The notes beneath the pieces were generated by a model. That model was not told the origin of the DNA. It searched no databases and worked only from the letters and a program-made list of their open reading frames with translations. From Spirosoma terrae (lineage in GTDB: Bacteria > Bacteroidota > Bacteroidia > Cytophagales > Spirosomataceae): a stretch of 64,000 nt of DNA. The stretch lies in NCBI RefSeq assembly GCF_010435915.1, contig NZ_JAAFZH010000001.1, positions 372,001 to 436,000 of the forward strand, read 5' to 3'. Each line of letters starts with the position of its first letter. Position 1 is the stretch's first letter. The position numbers and the translations under genes were made by a program. This document shows positions 45,904 to 54,388 of the stretch, piece after piece.

Positions 45904-47031
45904 ATGACCTTCTTCTACAAACTAACACTGTTAACTATTCCATTTTTTTTCGTATACTCTTCCCTAATGGCTCAGTCTGTGAAGCGCACACGTGATTATG
46001 GGATTAAGCTGGGCGTGTTACCTACCGGGCAAAACAATGCCATCACTGATGTGCCGGGTGTTCGCGTAGGTCACGTAACGATCAGGCAGGGGACTACTAT
46101 TCGTACGGGCGTTACGGCCATTTTGCCACATACAGGCAATCTGTTCCAGCAAAAGAGCCCAGCCGCAATTTATATCGGCAATGGATTTGGTAAACTAACG
46201 GGGTATAGTCAGATTGACGAACTCGGTACGCTGGAAACCCCAATTGTACTGACTAATACGCTAAGTGTGCCTACTGCTGCTGATGCCGTAATTGACTATA
46301 CATTATCGCAAAAAGGGAATGAGGAAGTACGTTCTGTCAATACTGTTGTTGGTGAGACAAACGATGGTTTCCTGAATGATATTCGTGGGCGTCATGTGAC
46401 TAAGCAACACGTTCTGGAAGCCATTCGTGCGGCTAAAACAGGCCCTGTTGAAGAAGGGAATGTGGGAGCTGGGACCGGAACGGTATGCTTTGGTTTCAAA
46501 GGCGGCATTGGTACGGCTTCCCGTAAACTACCGACGTCGCTGGGTGGCTACACGGTAGGCGCGTTGGTCCAGACCAATTTTGGCGGTGTTCTACAAATTG
46601 GTGGTGTACCAGTTGGCGTAGCGTTGGGCAAATACTCCTTCAAAGAAAAGCTCGACGGGTCTTGTATGATGGTTATACTAACGGATGCGCCACTCGATGC
46701 CCGAAACCTCAAGCGACTGGCGAAACGGGCCTTTATGGGACTGGCGCAAACGGGCGGTATTGCGTCGAACGGTAGTGGCGATTACGTCATTGCTGTCTCG
46801 ACGGCGTATCAGATTCCGCACGAAACGACGAATTCATTCGATGAAATGAAACTGTTACGTAACGATAACGTGTCGCCTTTATTTATGGCTGCCATTGAAG
46901 CTACCGAAGAGGCTATCATCAATTCATTATTTGCTGCCCAGACAATGTCTGGTGATCAGGGGCATCAGATTGAACAACTCCCGGTCGATAAAGTCGTAGA
47001 ACTCCTGAAAAAAGCTGGACAGGTTCGTTAA
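45904..47031 (+). CDS. P1 family peptidase (DmpA/BapA-like)
   Basis: 375 aa with a signal peptide. Self-processing N-terminal nucleophile aminopeptidase family S58: NAITDVPGVRVGHVTI near the N-terminus, FGKLTGYSQIDELGTLETPIVLTNT, GNVGAGTGTVCFGFKGGIGTASRKLP, and GGIASNGSGDYVIAVSTA where the catalytic Ser precedes the Gly-Asp pair. Likely hydrolyses D-amino- or beta-peptides. Convergent with the OPT transporter, 9 bases apart. Confidence 0.9.
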   Translation: MTFFYKLTLLTIPFFFVYSSLMAQSVKRTRDYGIKLGVLPTGQNNAITDVPGVRVGHVTIRQGTTIRTGVTAILPHTGNLFQQKSPAAIYIGNGFGKLTGYSQIDELGTLETPIVLTNTLSVPTAADAVIDYTLSQKGNEEVRSVNTVVGETNDGFLNDIRGRHVTKQHVLEAIRAAKTGPVEEGNVGAGTGTVCFGFKGGIGTASRKLPTSLGGYTVGALVQTNFGGVLQIGGVPVGVALGKYSFKEKLDGSCMMVILTDAPLDARNLKRLAKRAFMGLAQTGGIASNGSGDYVIAVSTAYQIPHETTNSFDEMKLLRNDNVSPLFMAAIEATEEAIINSLFAAQTMSGDQGHQIEQLPVDKVVELLKKAGQVR

Positions 47032-47040
47032 TCGCCAACT

Positions 47041-49122
47041 CTATTCATGTTTGCTTTCTGCCACTCGCCACAAAATACCCGCTAAGGCTGCGAAGGCAAG
47101 AGCGCCCAGAAGCATATAACCTTCTTCGCCGAGCGATTCGGCCAGAGCGGGTTCCAGCGTCAAAGAAGCCAATCCATTATAAATGGATTCGTTGACGGAT
47201 AATAGAGCTACTGCTACGCCGGCTAGCGCTCCACCCGCCACTAAGCCTGTCGCAAACAGGCTACCTTTACCCAGATCGGCATCTTCTTCGACAATACCTT
47301 TTCGTTTCGCATCCACCGGGGCGACGTTTCGCTCAACAATGGATTTGACTAGGCCGCCCGCAAAAATTGGTAACGTAGTAGATAAAGGTAAATATAACCC
47401 TACAGCGAACGCCAGGGCACTCACTCCGCAGAGTTCAAAAACGAACGCCATAAAAGCTCCAACCAAAACAAACTGCCAATCGAGGTTAAATGAGAGTAAG
47501 CCTTTGATAAGTGTAGCCATGAGCGTACCCTGTGGAGCCGGGAATTTGTCGGAGCCAATGGCATGCGTAATGCCTTGGGCCACCAGATCAGGGGTTGGCG
47601 TGTCCAGAATTTTGACCGTAGCACCAACGACCAATGAGGATACGATAACGCCAATAAACAGCGCCATCTGCTGATATTTAGGCGTTGCGCCTACTAAATA
47701 ACCCGTTTTTAAATCCTGCGACGTTCCGCCGGCATTCGCAGCCGCTACGCAAATCATACTGCCCACCACCAATACAGCCGGTTCATAGGCTTTTCCGGTG
47801 AGGCCAAACGCAATAAAAACCAGTGCAGTGCCCATGATCGTAGCAATGGTCATTCCTGAAACTGGCGAAGAACTGGATCCGATCAGACCAACAATACGGC
47901 TGGCAACAGTCACAAAAAAGAAGCCGAACACAATGACCAGAACGGCAATTAATAGCTTGGTGATGAGGGAGTCGCCCGGAATTTGAGGTAGTATCACCAT
48001 CAACGCAGCCAGAACAATACTACCAATAACCACGATACGTACGCTCAGATCCTGCTCAGTGCGGGGAGTACGGTTGCTTTCGCTTAGTGCATCTTCAGTT
48101 TCAATAGCATTAATCGATGACTTACTGAAGCTTTGCCGGAATGAAGAGACAATAGTTGGAATGGTTTTGATGAGCGTCATAAAGCCACCAGCCGTAACGG
48201 CGCCAGCGCCAATCTGCCGAATATAAGCCCGATAAATGGCTGCGGCCGTATCGGAAAAGGTATGAGTCTGCGGGTTCCAGCCGCCGGGGCCTCCAGCCGT
48301 CTGCAGATTATCCAGATAACCGAGTTTCTGGAGCTGAAGAGCTATGGTGTCGCCCGGTACCACAGACGCTAATAACGGAATCAAGCCCAGCCAGGCCAGA
48401 ATGCCACCACCAACCAAAACCGCTGAAATTCGGAAGCCGATAATATAACCTACGCCTAAATATTCCGGCGTAATTTCTCCAGATACTTGAGCGGACGGGA
48501 AATAACGATTGGCTTGTTTGGTAGCCCAGACCGGGACTTCGGCCACTACGTGTAATACCTTTTGCAGAAAGGCGTAGAGTAGCGCGACCCCTAAGCCCTG
48601 ATAAGCCGTTTTTGCAAAATCTCCCCCTTTTTCTCCCGCAATCAGTACCGATGCGCAAGCTGTCCCTTCGGGATACGGAAGCGTACCATGTTCCTGGACA
48701 ATCAATGATCTACGTAGTGGAATCATCATCAGCGTTCCAATCAGACCGCCGAGAATAGCCAACGTTAGGATAGTCCAATAGTTAAAGAAGTCGGCTCCGC
48801 TTCCTCCCGTCAGAAACAAAAAGCCTGGCATAGTAAAGACAACTCCCGAAGCGATACTTTCGCCAGCTGATCCGGTTGTCTGGATAATATTATTTTCAAG
48901 AATGGTGGTGTTCAGGAACCGGCGTCCTAGTGAAATGGCCAGGACGGCGATAGGTATAGAAGCTGATACGGAGAGACCTGCTTTAAGAGACAGATAAACA
49001 GTGGCAGCGCCAAACAAAACGCCGAAGACTGCGCCGGTAATGATTGCCTTAAGTGTAAATTCGGCTGGCGACTCATTGGCTGACGTAAACGGTTTATGGG
49101 TGGGCGTAGGATTAGGTGTCAT
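47041..49122 (-). CDS. OPT-family oligopeptide transporter
   Basis: 693 aa, about 15 membrane helices. The N-terminal EFTLKAIITGAVFGVLFGAATVYLSLKAGL, ILENNIIQTTGSAGESIASGVVFTMPGFLFL and LPYPEGTACASVLIAGE motifs are those of OPT transporters. It would take up short peptides or metal-peptide chelates with protons. A P1 peptidase next door suggests shared use of peptides. Confidence 0.93.
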   Translation of the reverse strand: MTPNPTPTHKPFTSANESPAEFTLKAIITGAVFGVLFGAATVYLSLKAGLSVSASIPIAVLAISLGRRFLNTTILENNIIQTTGSAGESIASGVVFTMPGFLFLTGGSGADFFNYWTILTLAILGGLIGTLMMIPLRRSLIVQEHGTLPYPEGTACASVLIAGEKGGDFAKTAYQGLGVALLYAFLQKVLHVVAEVPVWATKQANRYFPSAQVSGEITPEYLGVGYIIGFRISAVLVGGGILAWLGLIPLLASVVPGDTIALQLQKLGYLDNLQTAGGPGGWNPQTHTFSDTAAAIYRAYIRQIGAGAVTAGGFMTLIKTIPTIVSSFRQSFSKSSINAIETEDALSESNRTPRTEQDLSVRIVVIGSIVLAALMVILPQIPGDSLITKLLIAVLVIVFGFFFVTVASRIVGLIGSSSSPVSGMTIATIMGTALVFIAFGLTGKAYEPAVLVVGSMICVAAANAGGTSQDLKTGYLVGATPKYQQMALFIGVIVSSLVVGATVKILDTPTPDLVAQGITHAIGSDKFPAPQGTLMATLIKGLLSFNLDWQFVLVGAFMAFVFELCGVSALAFAVGLYLPLSTTLPIFAGGLVKSIVERNVAPVDAKRKGIVEEDADLGKGSLFATGLVAGGALAGVAVALLSVNESIYNGLASLTLEPALAESLGEEGYMLLGALAFAALAGILWRVAESKHE

Positions 49123-49175
49123 AACAGATCAAATTTCCTCGAAAGAAAGGAAAAAATACCGTCTGCCCCAAAGTA

Positions 49176-49207
49176 TTGACAAAGTCTACTAGTTGGGTGT
49201 ATGTTTG
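49176..49207 (+). promoter_or_regulatory. Promoter of tRNA-Gly
   Basis: TTG (49176-49178), 21-nt spacer, TATGTTTG (49200-49207), 15 bases before the mature 5' end of the tRNA. Confidence 0.8.
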
Positions 49208-49222
49208 TAGCACAACTAGTAA

Positions 49223-49295
49223 GCGGGAGTAGCTCAGTTGGTAGAGCGGCAGCTTCCCAAGCTGCAGGCCGTGGGTTCGAGACCCATTTCCCGCT
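49223..49295 (+). tRNA. tRNA-Gly (anticodon CCC)
   Basis: A complete cloverleaf: acceptor GCGGGAG/TTCCCGC with a G-T pair, D stem GCTC/GAGC, anticodon stem GCAGC/GCTGC with loop TTCCCAA (anticodon at 49256-49258), 5-nt variable loop, T arm GTGGG/CCCAT around TTCGAGA. The CCA end is not encoded. Decodes GGG. Confidence 0.96.
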
Positions 49296-49300
49296 CATGT

Positions 49301-49338
49301 AAAAGCACTTCACAGTTTTCCTGTAAGTGCTTTTTGCT
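49301..49338 (+). terminator. Terminator after tRNA-Gly
   Basis: AAAAGCACTT (49301-49310) pairs with AAGTGCTTTT (49325-49334), extended by ACAG/CTGT inside, then T-rich sequence. Confidence 0.8.
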
Positions 49339-49529
49339 TTTAAACGCTGCGAGGTTTACATAGCTCCATTCAACGCTCTTCGTCTAAGGGGCAGGAATTA
49401 GTGGTGAAGCGGTTAGCAGGTTTTCAAAAAGTAAGCTTAAATCATGGCCTAACAGGTGTAGGATGGCGATTGATTTCTTTTGAGAACGATTGTCCATCCC
49501 TAATGATGAATGTGACCTTCAGCTGGACA

Positions 49530-50981
49530 TTACTTCCTCTGGGGAAGCCGAGGTTGAACTCGTATACTAATGCCCACCACAATTGGATGAATGATCAACT
49601 GTTGCTGTTCGCTCATTAATCGCGTGAGGCCATATTCAGCCATTAATCCCGTTTGTAACTCAAATAGCTGGCTTACGGGAAGTGGTAGTCGTCGGCCGAC
49701 CCCTCCCCGCAGACTGGCCAGGGTCTGACCGCTTGTTGGTGAATATAGCACCTGACTACCCAGTTCGACCATGTAACGGCCCTGTCCCAATAAGCGATAC
49801 TGGCTTATACCACCACCAATCATAGACAACGCTACATTCTCAGCTACTACGTGCTTTTCCCGCACCATCTGGTACGAGTTAGATGGGGTAGACTCCATGC
49901 GGTACCGGTTCTCGTTAACTGTGTAATAGGCCCAGCGCCGAAGCTGCCCTATGGATAGGTAAGCCTGCCAGTGTTGCCAACGGACACCCCCATTAATCTG
50001 GTATCCCCAGGTAGCTGGTGAAAATGCCGCCGGGGCGTTGACTTGTGTGAGATAAGCGGTTGACGTAGATGATGTACTCATCCATTGGAAGCTGCTCAGT
50101 GGTACGGCCTCGACAAACCACTGGTTGTACTGGCGGCTGGGATGTTCGGCACCAGCAGCCGAAAGAATCACTAATTCTTCAACCGGGAGTCGGTTGGGTA
50201 ATGTACGTATAGAAGAAGGTAGAGCAGAAAGTGCCCGGACTTGAAGCTGCGCAAATATTAGGGGAGAAAAAGAGGTTGCTGGCCGACTACTCAATACGTG
50301 GTTTTCGACAGTAGAATCGCTAGCAGCCTTATCCACATGTTCCACCAGATCCGCTACCCCCTGGCGATTGCTTATACCAACCACGGGAGGCAACGTAATG
50401 GGGGAGCGAGTGCCTGAAAAAGGAGCTGATTCGACGAAAGGCCGACCTGGGCGATAGAAATCTGTCAGCGGCAGGTTTGATTTAGCGCGTAAACGAAACC
50501 GGTTGGTTGGCGTCCCGTGGCGTTTGGATTGACCTTTCGCAACGTCGGATTCTGTATTGGATATAATTGGTTGATGATTCATCAGCCGCTGCTCGGCCAA
50601 AATCCCGTTAACCCGTGGGACAGTTTCGAATTTATCTAGTGACGTAGCATGCTTGGCCGGAATGGTAGGTCGACGAGCGGTAGCCCGTTCAGTATGAGTG
50701 GGGGAGGTAAGCTGAACATTGGCACTACTACTCTGGACCGACGCAGAACGGTCACTTCGGCGAATCGTATAAACCAAGACGAAGCTGAATAGCAACAACA
50801 GTACGATCCCTACTAGCCAAGTCGTCGATTTGGGCTGGTTCTGGGCTGTTAGCTGACCAAAAATACGTCGGCGTACTGAAGGCCGGGACTGAACCTCAAA
50901 TTCAGCGAACGTCTGCTGCCAACGCTGGCGCAGCAGCTCATCGGGGTCTTCACCCCAAGAATTCATGTCGTTGGAGGCCAT
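49530..50981 (-). CDS. One-TM protein, candidate anti-sigma partner
   Basis: 483 aa. A short cytoplasmic N-terminus (WGEDPDELLRQRWQQTFAEFEVQSRPSVRRRIFGQL) is followed by one transmembrane helix near residues 53-72 (TTWLVGIVLLLLFSFVLVYTI), a low-complexity stretch, and a C-terminal part with beta-strand character ending QLIIHPIVVGISIRVQPRLP. Overlaps the sigma-factor gene by 32 bases (17 with the alternative ATG 50966). The N-terminal pattern is like that of Bacteroidota membrane proteins encoded next to ECF sigma factors, so an anti-sigma role is inferred. Confidence 0.6.
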   Translation of the reverse strand: MASNDMNSWGEDPDELLRQRWQQTFAEFEVQSRPSVRRRIFGQLTAQNQPKSTTWLVGIVLLLLFSFVLVYTIRRSDRSASVQSSSANVQLTSPTHTERATARRPTIPAKHATSLDKFETVPRVNGILAEQRLMNHQPIISNTESDVAKGQSKRHGTPTNRFRLRAKSNLPLTDFYRPGRPFVESAPFSGTRSPITLPPVVGISNRQGVADLVEHVDKAASDSTVENHVLSSRPATSFSPLIFAQLQVRALSALPSSIRTLPNRLPVEELVILSAAGAEHPSRQYNQWFVEAVPLSSFQWMSTSSTSTAYLTQVNAPAAFSPATWGYQINGGVRWQHWQAYLSIGQLRRWAYYTVNENRYRMESTPSNSYQMVREKHVVAENVALSMIGGGISQYRLLGQGRYMVELGSQVLYSPTSGQTLASLRGGVGRRLPLPVSQLFELQTGLMAEYGLTRLMSEQQQLIIHPIVVGISIRVQPRLPQRK

Positions 50982-51537
50982 GGTGATTAATGAGTGTCAA
51001 GAGTAATTGGCGGGCCCGGCTGAAACGGGAACGGGCTGTAGCTTCGGGAACATTGATGAGCTGAGCAATCTCAGCGTGCGTATAACCTTCGATCAGGTAC
51101 AAATTAACGACAAGTCGATATGCATCGGGCAGACGGGCCAGTAGACCCAGGATAGCTTCCTGATCGTAACCTGCCAGTAGCTTTAGATGATCATCGCTGC
51201 TGGGCGACTCGCTGAGGGCCTCGTAGCTAGTTAGATTTTCCTGCGGGCGGGTAACGCGGTGGTAATAATTGATCGCTGTGCGCACCACGACTGCCTTCAC
51301 CCAACTGTCAGCCGACTCGGGTTTGTCCAGTTCTTCGATGTGGGCAAACACTTTAACAAAAGCTTCCTGAAAAATATCCTCGGCTTCGGCCACCGTCCGG
51401 GCGTATCGTACGCATACTCCCAGCATCCTAGCCTGGTAGCGTTCGTAGAAGGCCCGCTGTGCCCGTGGTTGCCCCTGTTGACAGCCCACGACCAGTTCGG
51501 TAAGAGTTCGGTAAGACTTATGGCCGAATAGCGCCAT
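50950..51537 (-). CDS. ECF-type RNA polymerase sigma factor
   Basis: 195 aa. Region 2: ARMLGVCVRYARTVAEAEDIFQEAFVKVFAHI; region 4: LARLPDAYRLVVNLYLIEGYTHAEIAQLINVPEATARSRFSRARQLL. It directs transcription of envelope or stress genes, as ECF factors do. It follows a lipoprotein gene by 53 bases and overlaps the one-TM gene, giving a three-gene unit. Confidence 0.92.
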   Translation of the reverse strand: MALFGHKSYRTLTELVVGCQQGQPRAQRAFYERYQARMLGVCVRYARTVAEAEDIFQEAFVKVFAHIEELDKPESADSWVKAVVVRTAINYYHRVTRPQENLTSYEALSESPSSDDHLKLLAGYDQEAILGLLARLPDAYRLVVNLYLIEGYTHAEIAQLINVPEATARSRFSRARQLLLTLINHHGLQRHEFLG

Positions 51538-51590
51538 ATAGGAGACGGGTCAGAGATGAGGGCTTCTATATATGGATGTGGAGCCGATTG

Positions 51591-52559
51591 TCAGTAGCTG
51601 ATTGTCATAAAAGATCGACTGATAAGTTGGCCATTTTCCGAAAATAAAAACAGCCAGCCCTGGTTTTCCTTTATTAGACTCACCCGATACGTATTCAACA
51701 CGCCATAAGTATGGCGAGTGGTGTAGCCGTACAAGGCTCCCGTCCGACTCAAGTCGAAACCTGCCAGTTCGGGGCGTTGCAGATACGTCTGAATAGCGGA
51801 TGGTAATTGATTGACCTGCTGAATAGGTTGCGCTGTACCAGCGCTGACTGCGGCTACTAATTGCTCCGCATTATTATAGGTGAGTTCCCAGGTTTGGTTT
51901 TGTTGGCTGATCCATACCGTGTACTGCTGTTTATTATAACCCTCAACGGATATTATAGCGTAAACAAATGTTAACCCTTGATCTCGTATGGTTGACTGTA
52001 TCGATTCCGGTAGATCGGTCAGCGCATTAGTTTCATAGCTGGCCTGCTGGAATGGCAGTAGTTCGGTGTAATAGAAAGGTAGACCTGAGTTCGACCGATC
52101 AATGTACCAGCGTGTCGTGTAAGTCTGTTGCTGCCAGGTGTAATCAGCGTATACGTACGAGGGCGGGCCGCTCAGGCGAGGAGTTGTGTACCATCCGGTA
52201 TATTGGCGAAAACGAGGGTTGCTGAACGTACCGCCCGCGACCGCAGTTGACCTTAGAATGCGCGTGAGCGAATCGGGAAGCGATCCTTCGACTAGTTGAT
52301 CAACGGTTATCAACCGCGCGGGTCCGACCAGCGCCTGGTAACGCTGTCGCTGCTGGGTAAAGGTAGACTGCCAGAGCTGATTGGCAACGAGAGTGGTAAA
52401 TACGATGTTCTCCGCTTGTGGGTATTGCTGGATAAGGGCCTGACCCGTGCCTGGCGTAGGGCCAGTGTCGGGCGTTGGCTGCCGATCGGTATAGCGATTA
52501 CAACTACTGGCCCAGCCGAGTAATAAGCCAATCCAGACGTATTGTTTGACAAAATTCAT
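51591..52559 (-). CDS. Lipoprotein with PepSY-like repeats
   Basis: 322 aa. Lipobox WASSC (Cys20) after the signal peptide, then a Pro/Thr-rich linker. Two similar segments, LPESIQSTIRDQGLTFVYAIISVEGY...YTVWISQQNQTWELTYNNAEQL and LPSAIQTYLQRPELAGFDLSRT...YRVSLIKENQGWLFLFSENGQL, look like PepSY/BLIP-type repeats. Upstream of the sigma factor, likely co-transcribed. May be a sensor or a target; not known. Confidence 0.6.
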   Translation of the reverse strand: MNFVKQYVWIGLLLGWASSCNRYTDRQPTPDTGPTPGTGQALIQQYPQAENIVFTTLVANQLWQSTFTQQRQRYQALVGPARLITVDQLVEGSLPDSLTRILRSTAVAGGTFSNPRFRQYTGWYTTPRLSGPPSYVYADYTWQQQTYTTRWYIDRSNSGLPFYYTELLPFQQASYETNALTDLPESIQSTIRDQGLTFVYAIISVEGYNKQQYTVWISQQNQTWELTYNNAEQLVAAVSAGTAQPIQQVNQLPSAIQTYLQRPELAGFDLSRTGALYGYTTRHTYGVLNTYRVSLIKENQGWLFLFSENGQLISRSFMTISY

Positions 52560-52827
52560 AGGTAATAGTCGTATCAGCGTATTCGGGCTTGACTGTTCCT
52601 AACCGCTGGCATGACTACAGACACAAAAAGTGTGTTTAACTGTTGCAGTACTCGTCCTATTTTTTTAGAAGAAATTCGCTAAGTAAAAAAATCAGTGGCG
52701 TGCAACACTTTGTTAGCCCTGGCGTGTCTATGGCCTCGACAAACAGCCGACAGCGCCTACTGACGGGCGCAGTTTTCAGTCAACATTGCCTTGGTTACTC
52801 AATTCAAGTTTTAACACGCTAAACGTT

Positions 52828-54054
52828 ATGCGTCTACGACCTATTCCTGCTTGTCTAAGCACAGTGCTTGCTTGTACGCTACTGGCTTGCCAGTCGCCTG
52901 AGCCAGTTGACGACCTGATTACAACAGCCAAGATAGGTGCTGTTACCCAGACTAGTTCTTACCTGTTTACCGGCGCACCAGGTGTTCGTAACAGTACACT
53001 TGATGATATTACTGGTACGATGGTCGGTTCAATTGATGGGAGCCCTATTGCCTTTGGACCCGATAAATCCTTCCCATTGGAAGCCTTAACCAGCTTTACT
53101 CCCAACGAAGGTAAATCGAAGTCTATCAAACTGCATGCCCAGAATGCTCAGTACAACATCTCGATGTACTTCAACGGCCCTTTCGAAGCTGGGCGAAACT
53201 ATAGAGTCTATGACCCTTCCGTTGACAATGGAGAGTCTAAGGACGATCCTTATCTTGTCATACCTTACATCCGCGTTCCAGAAGGGCAGAATGGCCGGGA
53301 TATTCTCAACATAGCCGATCCCAATAATCAGCTCCGGATCAGTGCCATTACGCCTGAATACGTGGACATCGAATTCTTTTTTACGCTTAAAAAGACGGGG
53401 GCCGCTCAGGAGCGGCTGAACATACGCGTCAAAAATTTGCTTAATGAGAACATGAACCTGCGGGCGCAATCAGAGGGGGAGCCTTTCTGGGATTATACAA
53501 ACATGACCCGTAAGATCGAAGCCCTGGCGTATATTCCCTGGCCAGCCGACGGTCTGAGTAATTACCTGACTCCGACGACGACACGAGTGCAGATTAATCA
53601 AACGCCCCTCAATGCGCCTATTAGCAATTTTACGTACGAAAGAGCCACTAAGCCGGTCGACTGGCAAACAATTTCGTTGTACCAAACCCGGCCGCCCCAG
53701 GAACAGGTCTACGTCGAATATGCTGCTGGAACCAATTATGCGGCTGCGGGCTGGAATCAGATTTCTATAGCCTGGCCGAACTTCACGGGGGTGGGTATCT
53801 ACACGGGTGATCAGGTCAAACTTTCGTTTACCAATGCCCTCAATAATCTACAAGATAGTGACTATTGGCGGATTGCGCCTTATGCACTGGCCAGCACAAC
53901 GACGAAATGGCAGGTCAACGTACAAAGCGTTACACCCGACTTGATCGAAGGCACTTACACTATTGTTGACGCACCGCTGTATGAGAAAAAAGGAGCGAAC
54001 CTGCCCGCTTCGGCGAGCGTAAGCGGCCGTTTCAAAGTTGTGTATCCGCGTTAA
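52828..54054 (+). CDS. Unrecognised lipoprotein
   Basis: 408 aa. Signal peptide with lipobox LLAC (ACTLLACQS). The rest is beta-rich, with Asn, Thr and Tyr abundant, no recognised domain; it resembles surface lipoproteins of Bacteroidota such as those near polysaccharide loci, but no SusC/D partner is adjacent. ATG 52828 is chosen because it opens the signal peptide. Confidence 0.6.
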   Translation: MRLRPIPACLSTVLACTLLACQSPEPVDDLITTAKIGAVTQTSSYLFTGAPGVRNSTLDDITGTMVGSIDGSPIAFGPDKSFPLEALTSFTPNEGKSKSIKLHAQNAQYNISMYFNGPFEAGRNYRVYDPSVDNGESKDDPYLVIPYIRVPEGQNGRDILNIADPNNQLRISAITPEYVDIEFFFTLKKTGAAQERLNIRVKNLLNENMNLRAQSEGEPFWDYTNMTRKIEALAYIPWPADGLSNYLTPTTTRVQINQTPLNAPISNFTYERATKPVDWQTISLYQTRPPQEQVYVEYAAGTNYAAAGWNQISIAWPNFTGVGIYTGDQVKLSFTNALNNLQDSDYWRIAPYALASTTTKWQVNVQSVTPDLIEGTYTIVDAPLYEKKGANLPASASVSGRFKVVYPR

Positions 54055-54310
54055 TGACTGAGCTTAAACTAGTTTTAGGATAACCCTGCTTAGCAGACAG
54101 TTCAATATTATATTATAATTGAGTTGTTGCTACGACTACAACAAGTCGATGAGTTAGGCGCTTTGAGAGCCCATCGTTGCTGGCTTAGTTCCATTTGGCC
54201 GTCCAGCAGCCTAGTGTCGTTGTAGAGGGATGGGCCGGATTCCGAATTTGAGCCCAAAACGCCAGATATAAGCCAAAAAAAGCGTATCTGTTTGTTTATC
54301 AACTACTTGA
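54055..54310. other. Intergenic region without a recognisable gene
   Basis: About 256 bases after the lipoprotein gene, before the long hairpin. No ORF with coding character, no promoter motif and no strong structure seen. Confidence 0.5.
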
Positions 54311-54388
54311 AGGCTAAAATGATCTACTAATAAATAAGCTGAACATCGTATGACGTTCAGCTTATTTATTAGTAGATCATTTTAGCCT
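54311..54388. terminator. 34-bp perfect inverted repeat between convergent genes
   Basis: 54311-54344 and 54355-54388 are exact reverse complements with a 10-nt loop. The right arm overlaps the stop codon of the repeat-protein gene (54387-54389) by two bases. The arms are AT-rich and carry TAATAAATAAGC. Confidence 0.8.

Noticed and set aside
47183-47674. 163-codon open frame on the plus strand inside the OPT transporter gene
   Set aside because: Antisense shadow: the transporter on the other strand has full family motifs, and the plus-strand product has low-complexity composition typical of an antisense frame.
49223-49295. tRNA-Gly as an integration site for a mobile element
   Set aside because: No integrase, no second copy of the tRNA 3' end and no phage or conjugation genes were seen within the window, so I kept it only as a low-interest remark.
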